DNA from: Virgibacillus profundi
Lineage (GTDB): Bacteria; Bacillota; Bacilli; Bacillales; Amphibacillaceae
Length of the DNA stretch: 64,000 bases
Reading direction: 5' to 3'
NCBI RefSeq assembly: GCF_002287375.1
Contig: NZ_NPOA01000013.1
Coordinates: 1 to 64,000, forward strand
Made by a program: the position numbers and the translations under genes. The notes under the pieces are model-generated. The model was not told the DNA's origin. It worked only from the letters and a program-made list of their open reading frames with translations, and ran no database searches. Below, in pieces: positions 8,914-16,320 of the stretch (its first letter is position 1; each line of letters begins with the position of its first letter).

Positions 8914-10740
8914 TCAATCTCCGATATCAACCAATGCCACACTTTCCCCTTCTTTTTCCACTGTATATTTCCAAGTATAATCATTGGTAGTTTCTTTCCC
9001 GCTTTCGTATATCAACTTAATTGTTTCGTCTGTGGTTACGATCCATTTACCATCTACTTCTTCAATACTTGTAACAGAGGCATTTATTACCTCCTGGGTC
9101 ATTCCTTCATCACTTAGGCGCTCAACTAAATCTTTCTGCATATCATTCAATGCACTGCCTTTTTTAATATATTGACTTACTTTTTCATAATCATTCGAAT
9201 TGATCGCCTCAACCAATTGATAGACATAATCCAGTGTTACCTGCTCAATTAAACTGTCTAATTCTTCATTTGAAACTTGAATACTTGCCACTTCTGATTC
9301 GGAAGATGATGCTTTTATGCTAGCCTCATAGAATTCCTTGGAACCTTCTATTGTTTTCGTAGCATGAAACTCATTACTATACCAGCCGCCAACAGAATAA
9401 CTGGAGTTTACAAGCCACTCTTTTGTATTCGCATCAAAAAAGATTTCAACATCACAATGATCTATTCTTTCATCTACATCAGCTTGCTCATCCGCACGAT
9501 GCATGTCAGATGTAAAATAAAACTTAGCTGGAACAGAAGCATGTGAACCGTCAGTAAACTGTAGTTCGTCAAAATTGATTTCTATTGAATCCAATTGACC
9601 TGAAAAGTGTTCATTATTTTCTCTGTAATACTGAAAATTCGATTGAAAATCTTCTCTCATTTCATCTGTAATCGATGTAAATACTTTTTCGTCGTAGCTA
9701 GCATTTGCATGTACATATTCTTCCCCATATAACAAAATCACATCAGAAAGTTCACCCATCAGTGCTTCACTGACTGTATTAACTTCTATTTCATGAAAAT
9801 TTCCTTCCAAAGAGAAACTGTCGGACTCTACATTCCCCCACTTTGTTTCAATAGTTGGTGTAATTGAGACGGAACCATCTAATTCCAAGGGACCAAGTTC
9901 CTCAATTCTTAAATCCTCATTAAACATAACTTTTTGACCATTTATTTCTATAAATGCATTTTCAATTGGTACACCATTCACATTATAAAGTTCCAGCGTT
10001 ACATAATCCGCAGATAGCTCGACATCATGTGAAATCCAATCACTGGATGTATCCGCAACAATGACTTTTTCTTCTGAATCGACTTTCGTATACTCACCAC
10101 TGAAGCTGCTTTTTAATTGATATATCCCAGGAGCAATTGGGCCATATACAATGCGGTTATCTTCATTTTCATATATCGGAAATTCCTTTCCATTTAATGT
10201 ATTCTCTACATCTGCAAAAGGAAGGAATAATTCAACATATTGAGGCTTTAAAACAAAGCTGTATTGATCAAATATCCCCATCCATTTTCCGTCTTTGGTG
10301 ATGTAAAACAGTTCATTTTCAGACGAAAACTCTTCAAGGTTAAGCGTATTAAAATGAACAGAATCACTTTTCTCCTTAGCCAGTAATATGAATGCTTTTG
10401 CCTCAGTCTCAGAGAGTGACGAGCCGTTTGCTAAACCAGTTAGTTTTCTAATAGCAGCATGGTCTTCATCCTGCAACGCTTTAACAAATCTTTCGACCGT
10501 GTTTTCAGGGGAAGTATACGAATTCCCCCATATGTAGAAACCACCAAGAATAACAGCTAACGTAAGTGCAGCACTCATTATTATTTTTTGCTTTTTTGAA
10601 TATTTCCTCGGCTGCCTTTCCGTAGTAGGAACTGTAGCCTGATTCGATTGTTTTGATTGCTCTAATTGATGTCCACACTGCTGACAAAAATTCAAAGACG
10701 GAGTTATCGGACTCCCACATTCTTCACAAAATTTATTCAT
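8914..10740 (-). CDS. TcaA/YvbJ-like zinc-ribbon membrane protein (608 aa)
   Basis: The N-terminus carries a zinc ribbon (CEECG...CQQCG, residues 5-22), then a basic linker, one membrane segment (about 50-70, IIMSAALTLAVILGGFYIWG) and a long extracellular part of more than 500 residues. This is the layout of the TcaA/YvbJ family, in which staphylococcal TcaA affects glycopeptide susceptibility and the cell envelope. The length is close to that expected for YvbJ-type members. The C-terminal 130 residues (YVYQLVEAINSNDYEKVSQYI onward) look like the family's NTF2-like domain. The ATG has GAGGGG upstream. It diverges from a second TcaA-like gene at 11443, and 21-bp-period arrays lie on both sides of it. 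An envelope-stress role is likely, but the exact function is unknown. Confidence 0.8.
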   Translation of the reverse strand: MNKFCEECGSPITPSLNFCQQCGHQLEQSKQSNQATVPTTERQPRKYSKKQKIIMSAALTLAVILGGFYIWGNSYTSPENTVERFVKALQDEDHAAIRKLTGLANGSSLSETEAKAFILLAKEKSDSVHFNTLNLEEFSSENELFYITKDGKWMGIFDQYSFVLKPQYVELFLPFADVENTLNGKEFPIYENEDNRIVYGPIAPGIYQLKSSFSGEYTKVDSEEKVIVADTSSDWISHDVELSADYVTLELYNVNGVPIENAFIEINGQKVMFNEDLRIEELGPLELDGSVSITPTIETKWGNVESDSFSLEGNFHEIEVNTVSEALMGELSDVILLYGEEYVHANASYDEKVFTSITDEMREDFQSNFQYYRENNEHFSGQLDSIEINFDELQFTDGSHASVPAKFYFTSDMHRADEQADVDERIDHCDVEIFFDANTKEWLVNSSYSVGGWYSNEFHATKTIEGSKEFYEASIKASSSESEVASIQVSNEELDSLIEQVTLDYVYQLVEAINSNDYEKVSQYIKKGSALNDMQKDLVERLSDEGMTQEVINASVTSIEEVDGKWIVTTDETIKLIYESGKETTNDYTWKYTVEKEGESVALVDIGD

Positions 10741-10999
10741 CGTTAATGCCCCTCTTTTTATGTAAATTTTATATACATCCTACTTCAGCATTTCTTGTTG
10801 TAAAAAAATAGATTGCCAGTTGGCATAATTCTCCAAATTATCCACCTAAAAATATTATAGATTATTCTTTGTTGTTTGTTAAGTCTATTTTCCTATTTAT
10901 AGAATGTAATTAATTCGATATACCCAATTTGATAGGCTTAGATTCAATGTTCCTGTTCTTCTAAACCAATCCGCATAAAATGAAACTTCATACCCTGGA

Positions 11000-11183
11000 G
11001 TTGAGAGATAACGGGTTGAAGTTGAGAGAAATCATGCTGAACTTGAGAGACAGGCCAGTGAAGTTGAGAGATCGCATGCTGAAGTTGAGAGAAATCCGAT
11101 GTTTTCATTGTTATCTCTCAACTTTTAAGTTTATCTCTCAACTAATTGAGGTCTTCTCTCAGCTTTTTATATTATCTCTCAAC
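11000..11183. repeat. 21-bp-period array, forward plus inverted halves (array 2)
   Basis: Forward units (GTTGAGAGA, once CTTGAGAGA) start at 11000, 11021, 11042, 11063 and 11084. Inverted units (TCTCTCAAC, once TCTCTCAGC) start at 11114, 11134, 11155 and 11175. The period, core motif and head-to-head design match array 1, but the linkers differ. The forward half is open in one frame and reads as leucine-containing heptads (LKLREIM, VKLRDRM, LKLREIR). It lies in the divergent intergenic region between two TcaA-like genes. Confidence 0.9.
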
Positions 11184-11442
11184 CACCACAGCTTGCCCCT
11201 CAGGCTATGTAAAATTACCCTACACATTACAAAAGGCAGAGGCACGCTGCCTCCCCCCTTAAATTCTCTATCATACGCCCACATATTTATATAAGTATTT
11301 TATAAACTCTACCCTGTTTACAATATATATATATTTGAATCTATATACCTATAATTAATTTTGTATTGGTATTTTCTTCATAATATGGCATTATAGTTCT
11401 ATGGGCTTAGTTCAAATTATTTAAAAGAAAGGAGAATTGTAA

Positions 11443-12861
11443 ATGAAATTTTGTACAGAATGTGGAAATGAATTACAAGAAGGCCTTCATTTTTGTACAG
11501 CGTGTGGGGCAAAACAAGAGGAGCCTGAGCAACCTGTTGCTGTTACAACTACAAGTTCGCAGCAAAGAAGCGTACATCAACCACAAAAAAAGCCAATTTC
11601 TAAAAAGACGAAATGGTTTATAGGCGTTATTGCTTCCGTATGTATTATTCTTTTTGGTGCTCACCAATTCTTAGCTTCGTATTTTGATCCAATGAAGGAT
11701 TTAAAAACAATGGATCAAGCAATATCCAGTGACGATGCAAATACTTTTATCAGCTTGATTCATTTCAATGATGCTGCATTACTGGACGAGGAAGGTTATT
11801 TTCAATACATAAAAGATTTCGAATGGGAATCAGTGAAAAATCAGTTTCTTCAGCTTGTAGAGGGGCAAAAAGAAAATAACTATCAATTAAATCAACTAAT
11901 TACAAGTCAATATGGTGATAAGCTATTTACCATGAAGCAAGATTCCGTTTTACTAGGTCTTTATACAAAATATTCTTTCCAAGCAATACCAACAAAGCTA
12001 ATGGCATCTACAAATATTGAAGGAACTGAAGTCATCATAAACGATGTAGCCAATACACTGGAAGATACTGAACCGAATGAATTGGTTCAAATTTACCCTG
12101 GTGACTACACGGTAAATGCAAGCGCAGAAAACATTTTCGGGACATTTGAGTACAATGAGGATCTTGAAGTACAGCATGCAGAACAAGCAAATTTAGATAT
12201 TGAGTTTTCTGGAGAAACCTATCCTATCGACACGAACAAGATGGATGCCTATTTATTTTTGAATGGGGAAAATACCGAAAAAAAACTTAGTGAATTCGAC
12301 TTTTTAGGGCCTATCCCAAATGATAGTGATCTCGAAATGCATGCTGAATGGAAAAGTCCAAACGGGGATAATATTAAATCCGACGTTTTAACACTTGGAG
12401 AAACAACAGATTGGTATGGCCTTTCGTTTTACTTTGATGAAAGCAGTGTAGAAGATGAGCCCGACACAGAAGTAGCCTCATCTGACTTTGAAAATAATGA
12501 CCCGGAGAAAATGGTACTAAACTTCCGTGATGCATATGAATCAGCATTAAACTCAAAGGATTTCAGTTTGATAGAGCCATATTTAGAGATAGAAAGTGAA
12601 GCATATGAAGAACTTCGCATCTATATCGGCGATTTAAAAAATACTGATTATCACTATGATTTTGAAGCTAACGAAGTGTTAAGCGTTGATTCTATTAGTG
12701 ACACCAAGATGGAAATTACAACAAATGAAATATTTACATTTACCAATCATCTTGATGAACAAATAGACTATGACCGCAAGAAAATCTACACACTAATCCT
12801 GTCAGATGACACCTATAAAATAACGACGATCGATTATGTTGAAACAAACAGAGATAATTAA
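11443..12861 (+). CDS. TcaA-like zinc-ribbon membrane protein (472 aa)
   Basis: N-terminal zinc ribbon (CTECG...CTACG, residues 4-22), a basic linker ending PISKKTK, one membrane segment (about 53-72, WFIGVIASVCIILFGAHQF), then an extracellular region of about 400 residues. Length and layout match staphylococcal-type TcaA. The C-terminal part (from about 355, MVLNFRDAYESALNSKDF) resembles the NTF2-like end of the family. The ATG follows AAAGGAG. The next gene begins about 20 bases after the stop, so the two form an operon. It is related in design, not closely in sequence, to the divergent 608-residue protein. A role in envelope stress or antibiotic response is inferred from the family. Confidence 0.8.
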   Translation: MKFCTECGNELQEGLHFCTACGAKQEEPEQPVAVTTTSSQQRSVHQPQKKPISKKTKWFIGVIASVCIILFGAHQFLASYFDPMKDLKTMDQAISSDDANTFISLIHFNDAALLDEEGYFQYIKDFEWESVKNQFLQLVEGQKENNYQLNQLITSQYGDKLFTMKQDSVLLGLYTKYSFQAIPTKLMASTNIEGTEVIINDVANTLEDTEPNELVQIYPGDYTVNASAENIFGTFEYNEDLEVQHAEQANLDIEFSGETYPIDTNKMDAYLFLNGENTEKKLSEFDFLGPIPNDSDLEMHAEWKSPNGDNIKSDVLTLGETTDWYGLSFYFDESSVEDEPDTEVASSDFENNDPEKMVLNFRDAYESALNSKDFSLIEPYLEIESEAYEELRIYIGDLKNTDYHYDFEANEVLSVDSISDTKMEITTNEIFTFTNHLDEQIDYDRKKIYTLILSDDTYKITTIDYVETNRDN

Positions 12862-12882
12862 GTGAAAAAGGAGAAATTTATC

Positions 12883-13716
12883 ATGCTAATATGTCCAAAA
12901 TGTAATAATCAACAGGAATCCGGGAAATTTTGCGGCGTATGTGGGGGAACATTACAGCCTGTACAAAATAGTGAAGTATCAGGTAATGAATCAATAAAGC
13001 AGGCACCTGTCAATTCTACTGTGAACCAAGCTGCAGCTACAGTAACTAACCAGCAACAGCAAGGCCAACAGACAACTACAGCCCTAAAGAGTGGGCTTGC
13101 TCAATACTGGGCTTATTTTTTAAGTTTAATCAAAAATCCAACACAAGCTTTTAACTCGAATGAAAACCATTTTGTAAACGGATTGGTAACACTAGTATTA
13201 TTTGCTATTACATTTTCTTTAAGCCTGTATTTACTGGCAAACTCTTTCATGAAGGCAGCACTTGGAGGTTTTATGAGTACGGGTCTCCCGTTTTTTGCAG
13301 TAAACTCCAGATTAGTGTTCGTTGCGATTATTGCTTTGGTAATTTCTTTTGGTAGTGCATTTATAATGATTAAGACGGTCAAAAATCAGGAATCCTTTAA
13401 AGCAATTATTGCCCAGTATGGAAGTTTATTTGTTCCATTTACAGCACTGAATATAATTGCAATGGTAGGCGGGATTATGGCTTCCATTCAATTAACTGTA
13501 TTTCCACTGGTTCTTTCAACCAGTTTATCATTAGTATTTTTGCCAGTATTATTTGTCTATGAAAAAGCTTCAAAAATCAATAATCAGGGGCAGAAGGTGT
13601 ATTTTGCTTTTGCAACTATTCTATTAATCAGCCTAATTTATTACATTTTTGGAGAATCTATACTCACCAACATGGTTGAGGATCTTGAACGTAATTTCAA
13701 CTCCTTCCCTTTTTAA
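12883..13716 (+). CDS. Zinc-ribbon polytopic membrane protein (277 aa)
   Basis: The start is placed at the ATG of MLICPKCNNQ because AAAGGAG lies ten bases upstream; the GTG directly after the preceding stop has no site. The zinc ribbon (CPKCN...CGVCG, residues 4-21) is followed by a Gln/Thr-rich linker (about 30-75) and five or so membrane segments from about residue 97 to 262 (for example LVTLVLFAITFSLSLYLLA). The arrangement resembles Yip1-like or DUF-type zinc-ribbon membrane proteins that often accompany TcaA relatives. It probably works with the protein encoded just upstream. No catalytic motif is seen. Confidence 0.75.
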   Translation: MLICPKCNNQQESGKFCGVCGGTLQPVQNSEVSGNESIKQAPVNSTVNQAAATVTNQQQQGQQTTTALKSGLAQYWAYFLSLIKNPTQAFNSNENHFVNGLVTLVLFAITFSLSLYLLANSFMKAALGGFMSTGLPFFAVNSRLVFVAIIALVISFGSAFIMIKTVKNQESFKAIIAQYGSLFVPFTALNIIAMVGGIMASIQLTVFPLVLSTSLSLVFLPVLFVYEKASKINNQGQKVYFAFATILLISLIYYIFGESILTNMVEDLERNFNSFPF

Positions 13717-13726
13717 ATTAAAATAT

Positions 13727-13770
13727 AACTCCCTATTCGAAGTATTTTCAAGCTTCCAATAGGGAGTTTA
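13727..13770. terminator. Bidirectional terminator between convergent genes
   Basis: AACTCCCTATT (13727-13737) pairs with AATAGGGAGTT (13758-13768). It lies between the plus-strand gene ending at 13716 and the minus-strand LCP gene ending at 13805, with T-rich sequence after the stem. Confidence 0.8.
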
Positions 13771-13804
13771 CTTTTGTTAGTTTTAATAAAAAACTAAGAT
13801 TATA

Positions 13805-14731
13805 TTATGAATTTACCTCATTTATCATCCCATGTACCTTGGCAATCTCCTCGTCCGGCACAATGAAATAATAAATTCCATCAATATTCGTTCCACTTCC
13901 TGTCATCTGATAACTGACAAAGTTCTTCCTTGTATCTTTATAACCAGTTAACAATTTTTTCATATCAGCAAAATCTAAACTTGTTGCCATATTATTTCCC
14001 AGAATAGCTAGCATACTATCTATTTTGGTAATGGAACCAACGGAAGCACCTTGTTCTACAATACCCTGGATCACTTGGCGTTGTCGTGTAGTACGACCAA
14101 AGTCACCATTTGGATCCTGTTTACGCATACGAACAAAATGCATCGTTTTGTCTCCACCCATCTCTACCGGACCGATTCCAAAATCATACGTCCCATCATT
14201 CCATGCTATTTCATTATTTACGGAAATTGTACCAAGCTCATCGACCAATTCTTCCAGGCCTTCCATATTCATTCGTACATAATGATCCAATTCGATATCC
14301 AAAAAATTCTCAACTGTAGCGACTGACATATCTACGCCACCATATGCATAGGCATGATTTATCTTATCGTCAAACCCTTTTCCAATTATTGTTGTCCGTG
14401 TATCACGCGGAATACTGACCAACTGCATGGAATCAGATGTTGGGTCTAAAGAAAGAACCATCAATGCATCAGATCTTCCCCTATCGCCTGCACGAGCATC
14501 TACACCGAGCAACAAAATATTCAAAGGCTCCGTCGCTTTCACTTTCTTTTTAACAACCTCACGCTCAATTGAATTTACCGGTTCATGCATCTTTTCATTA
14601 ACTGTAGTCTTTGCATTATTATAAACGGACACAGCATAAACACCAATTCCTACTCCTAATAAAAGGATAATAATCAGTGGTATTTTCAACCATAATTTCC
14701 TGGGTTTTTTCTTCATTTCTGATCGTTTCAT
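13805..14731 (-). CDS. LytR-CpsA-Psr (LCP) family cell-wall polymer ligase
   Basis: LCP proteins transfer teichoic-acid-like or other glycopolymers from lipid carriers to peptidoglycan on the outside of the membrane. The 308-residue protein has a short basic N-terminus (KKKPRKLW), one membrane segment (about 15-34) and the LCP domain. Characteristic motifs are LLGVDARAGDRGRSDALMV, SIPRDTRT with its essential arginine, DDKINHAYAYGG and FVRMRKQD...RTTRQRQVI. The ATG follows GAAGGGG. A 51-residue ORF precedes it by 84 bases on the same strand. Which glycopolymer it attaches cannot be read from the sequence. Confidence 0.93.
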   Translation of the reverse strand: MKRSEMKKKPRKLWLKIPLIIILLLGVGIGVYAVSVYNNAKTTVNEKMHEPVNSIEREVVKKKVKATEPLNILLLGVDARAGDRGRSDALMVLSLDPTSDSMQLVSIPRDTRTTIIGKGFDDKINHAYAYGGVDMSVATVENFLDIELDHYVRMNMEGLEELVDELGTISVNNEIAWNDGTYDFGIGPVEMGGDKTMHFVRMRKQDPNGDFGRTTRQRQVIQGIVEQGASVGSITKIDSMLAILGNNMATSLDFADMKKLLTGYKDTRKNFVSYQMTGSGTNIDGIYYFIVPDEEIAKVHGMINEVNS

Positions 14732-14815
14732 AAAAATTCCCCTTCATGTTCATTCAAATAAATCATAAATAAAAATGATATACGCCTATTTTTTCAGTTG
14801 TTTCATAAACCTTCA

Positions 14816-14971
14816 TTATTCAGCTAGTGAATGATTGTTTTCATTTAAGTTTTTAGATGATAACTCATCAATTAATATTTGGACTAACTCTCCGGCCGTC
14901 TGAATGTTATGGTGCTCTACCTCACTAATCATTTTTTGTAACATGCTTGTATACGCTACCTGCTCACTCAA
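14816..14971 (-). CDS. Small acidic protein (51 aa), unknown
   Basis: An open frame starts TTG at 14971 (MSEQVAYTSMLQKMIS) after AAAGGTGG at eight bases. It ends NNHSLAE. A GTG four codons upstream is in frame but has a weaker site. The sequence is amphipathic and probably helical (VEHHNIQTAGELVQILIDEL), with no membrane segment. It lies 84 bases upstream of the LCP gene in the same direction and may be co-transcribed with it. It was not recognised as a known family. Confidence 0.5.
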   Translation of the reverse strand: MSEQVAYTSMLQKMISEVEHHNIQTAGELVQILIDELSSKNLNENNHSLAE

Positions 14972-15143
14972 TTTAATATCCACCTTTATATTGATATTTA
15001 GATAAAACTTTCGTTGATTTCTTATAATCTTCTATTTTCATTTGTAATTGTCACAAGACCTAATTGATTAATAATAATTCATATAGAACTATTATACTAG
15101 TTTCTACAATATATTCATAGTTAATTTTTATTGGAACAAAATC

Positions 15144-15184
15144 AAAAAAGCTTGCAGAGAAAAACAACCGCTTTCTCTACAAGC
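15144..15184 (-). terminator. Rho-independent terminator, minus strand
   Basis: AGCTTGCAGAGAAA and TTTCTCTACAAGCT form a long stem (15149-15184), followed on the minus strand by TTTTTT. It lies about 50 bases downstream of the decayed amidase-like gene and was probably its terminator. Confidence 0.8.
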
Positions 15185-15233
15185 TGACAGTTATACCTTA
15201 ATTGCTTTTCCTAACACCTCTGAGCAACTATCT

Positions 15234-15512
15234 TTATAAATCTTTATAATTCATTTCAATATTATTTATAAAAATTTCCGGTAGCCAGTTAGAAATTGTT
15301 ATTGGTAAATCATCGCTATAGTCAGGGTTTGTCGTATAATAAATAACTTTTTCCCTCTATTCACTACAGTTGCAACATAGAAATCATCATGGGGATCAAC
15401 CATAATTATTGCAGTATGATGAATTACGCTGCCTCGTCTGAGTCCATACATAACATAAGATCCCCAGCGTCCAAATCGTCTATTTCTGCTATTCCGCTTA
15501 AATTATCAGCAA
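15234..15512 (-). pseudogene. Decayed amidase-like gene fragment
   Basis: On the minus strand three frames join into one plausible protein end: FADNLSGIAEIDDLDAGDLM, then VIHHTAIIMVDPHDDFYVAT, then VIYYTTNPDYSDDLPITISN to a stop at 15234. At least two frameshifts separate them. The pattern of a GDL motif, a histidine pair before AII and a late YYT motif resembles the putative amidase domain (amidase_6) of Bacillaceae wall-associated proteins. The identification is moderate. The 5' part is lost where the 21-bp array at 15517 begins. Confidence 0.5.
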
Positions 15513-15516
15513 ATGA

Positions 15517-15671
15517 GGTGCACAGCTTTTGGCAGGGGTGTGCGGCTTTGCGGTGAGAGTGTACAGATTTTTGACGATAGTACACTGCCTACGGCCAAGG
15601 GTGCAAGGCTTTCCTGACGGGGTGCACAGATTTTGGTCGATGGTGCACAGCTTAGGTCAAGGGGTGCACGA
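15517..15671. repeat. 21-bp-period tandem array (array 3, GGTGCACAG type)
   Basis: Eight degenerate units start at 15517, 15537, 15558, 15579, 15600, 15621, 15642 and 15663. The core is GGTGCACAG followed by CTTTTGG or GATTTTGG. All units run in one direction. The spacing is the same 20-21 bp seen in arrays 1 and 2, but the core motif is different. One frame is open across the array and gives 7-residue repeats (GVHRFWS, MVHSLGQ, GVHDFAL). It directly precedes the second luxS promoter region. Confidence 0.9.
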
Positions 15672-15732
15672 CTTCGCACTTGCTATTTATAGAATGAAAC
15701 GGATCTTATTGGTTTTCAGAAATTAAAAAAGA

Positions 15733-15787
15733 TGAACAGTAATTAAAATATGTTAAAATAGATTAAAAGATAAGGAGTGTATTTATA
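15733..15787 (+). repeat. Upstream part of the luxS duplication
   Basis: The 55 bases before the second luxS are identical to bases 1-55 of the window, including the AAGGAGTG ribosome binding site. Together with the genes they form a direct repeat (1-517 and 15733-16249) with ten mismatches. Homology ends at the stop codons. Confidence 0.95.
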
Positions 15788-16249
15788 ATGGTAAAAACAA
15801 TGAATGTTGAAAGTTTTAACCTGGATCATACAAAGGTGAAAGCACCTTATATCCGCTTGGCTGGTACGACAGAGGGCGCAAAAGGTGATGTGATCCACAA
15901 ATATGATCTGCGCTTCAAACAGCCGAACAAAGCACACATGGAAATGCCCGCACTGCATTCACTAGAACACTTGACGGCAGAATTAATCCGGAACCATCAT
16001 GATAGTGTCGTAGATTTAGGCCCTATGGGATGCCAGACCGGCTTCTATTTAACGGTACTGAATGACGACAGCTATGAAGGAATTCTGGATACAGTCGAAA
16101 AAACATTGAAAGACGTGCTGGAAGCTGAAGAAGTTCCTGCATGTAATGAAGTACAATGTGGCTGGGCAGCAAGCCACAGCCTGGAAGGTGCGAAAGAGCT
16201 GGCTCACGAAATGCTTGCGAAAAAAGATGAATGGAATAGTGTTTTTTAA
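15788..16249 (+). CDS. luxS: S-ribosylhomocysteine lyase LuxS, copy 2
   Basis: A full-length 153-residue LuxS with the same reaction and motifs as copy 1 ([15 protein letters not shown]). It differs by ten nucleotides over the 517-base duplicated unit, nine of them silent. The single replacement, Arg to His in LAHEM, is outside the metal ligands. The promoter region and ribosome binding site are duplicated with it. It lacks the intrinsic terminator of copy 1; a REP hairpin starts 12 bases after its stop and may serve instead. Silent substitutions in both copies suggest selection to keep both, or occasional gene conversion. Confidence 0.97.
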   Translation: MVKTMNVESFNLDHTKVKAPYIRLAGTTEGAKGDVIHKYDLRFKQPNKAHMEMPALHSLEHLTAELIRNHHDSVVDLGPMGCQTGFYLTVLNDDSYEGILDTVEKTLKDVLEAEEVPACNEVQCGWAASHSLEGAKELAHEMLAKKDEWNSVF

Positions 16250-16260
16250 GGAGGTGCATC

Positions 16261-16308
16261 GTGGGGACGGTTCTTGCGTTTCACGAAACAAGAGAACCGT
16301 CCCCACGT
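16261..16308. repeat. REP palindrome 1
   Basis: GGGGACGGTTCT and AGAACCGTCCCC flank a short centre containing GTTTCACGAAAC. It lies between convergent luxS and the sigma-54 regulator, where it could act as a bidirectional terminator. Confidence 0.9.
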
Positions 16309-16320
16309 TTCACCCACGTC

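Noticed and set aside
8600-11183. CRISPR arrays
   Set aside because: Repeats are about 9 bp and degenerate, linkers about 12 bp, direction changes within the array, and no cas genes are present.
10980-11294. Open frame with leucine heptads across array 2
   Set aside because: No ribosome binding site, the inverted half has a different composition, and the frame is explained by the 21-bp period. Treated as a repeat, not a gene.
15529-15726. 65-codon open frame across array 3
   Set aside because: Same reasoning: the heptads follow the DNA period and no translation signal is seen.
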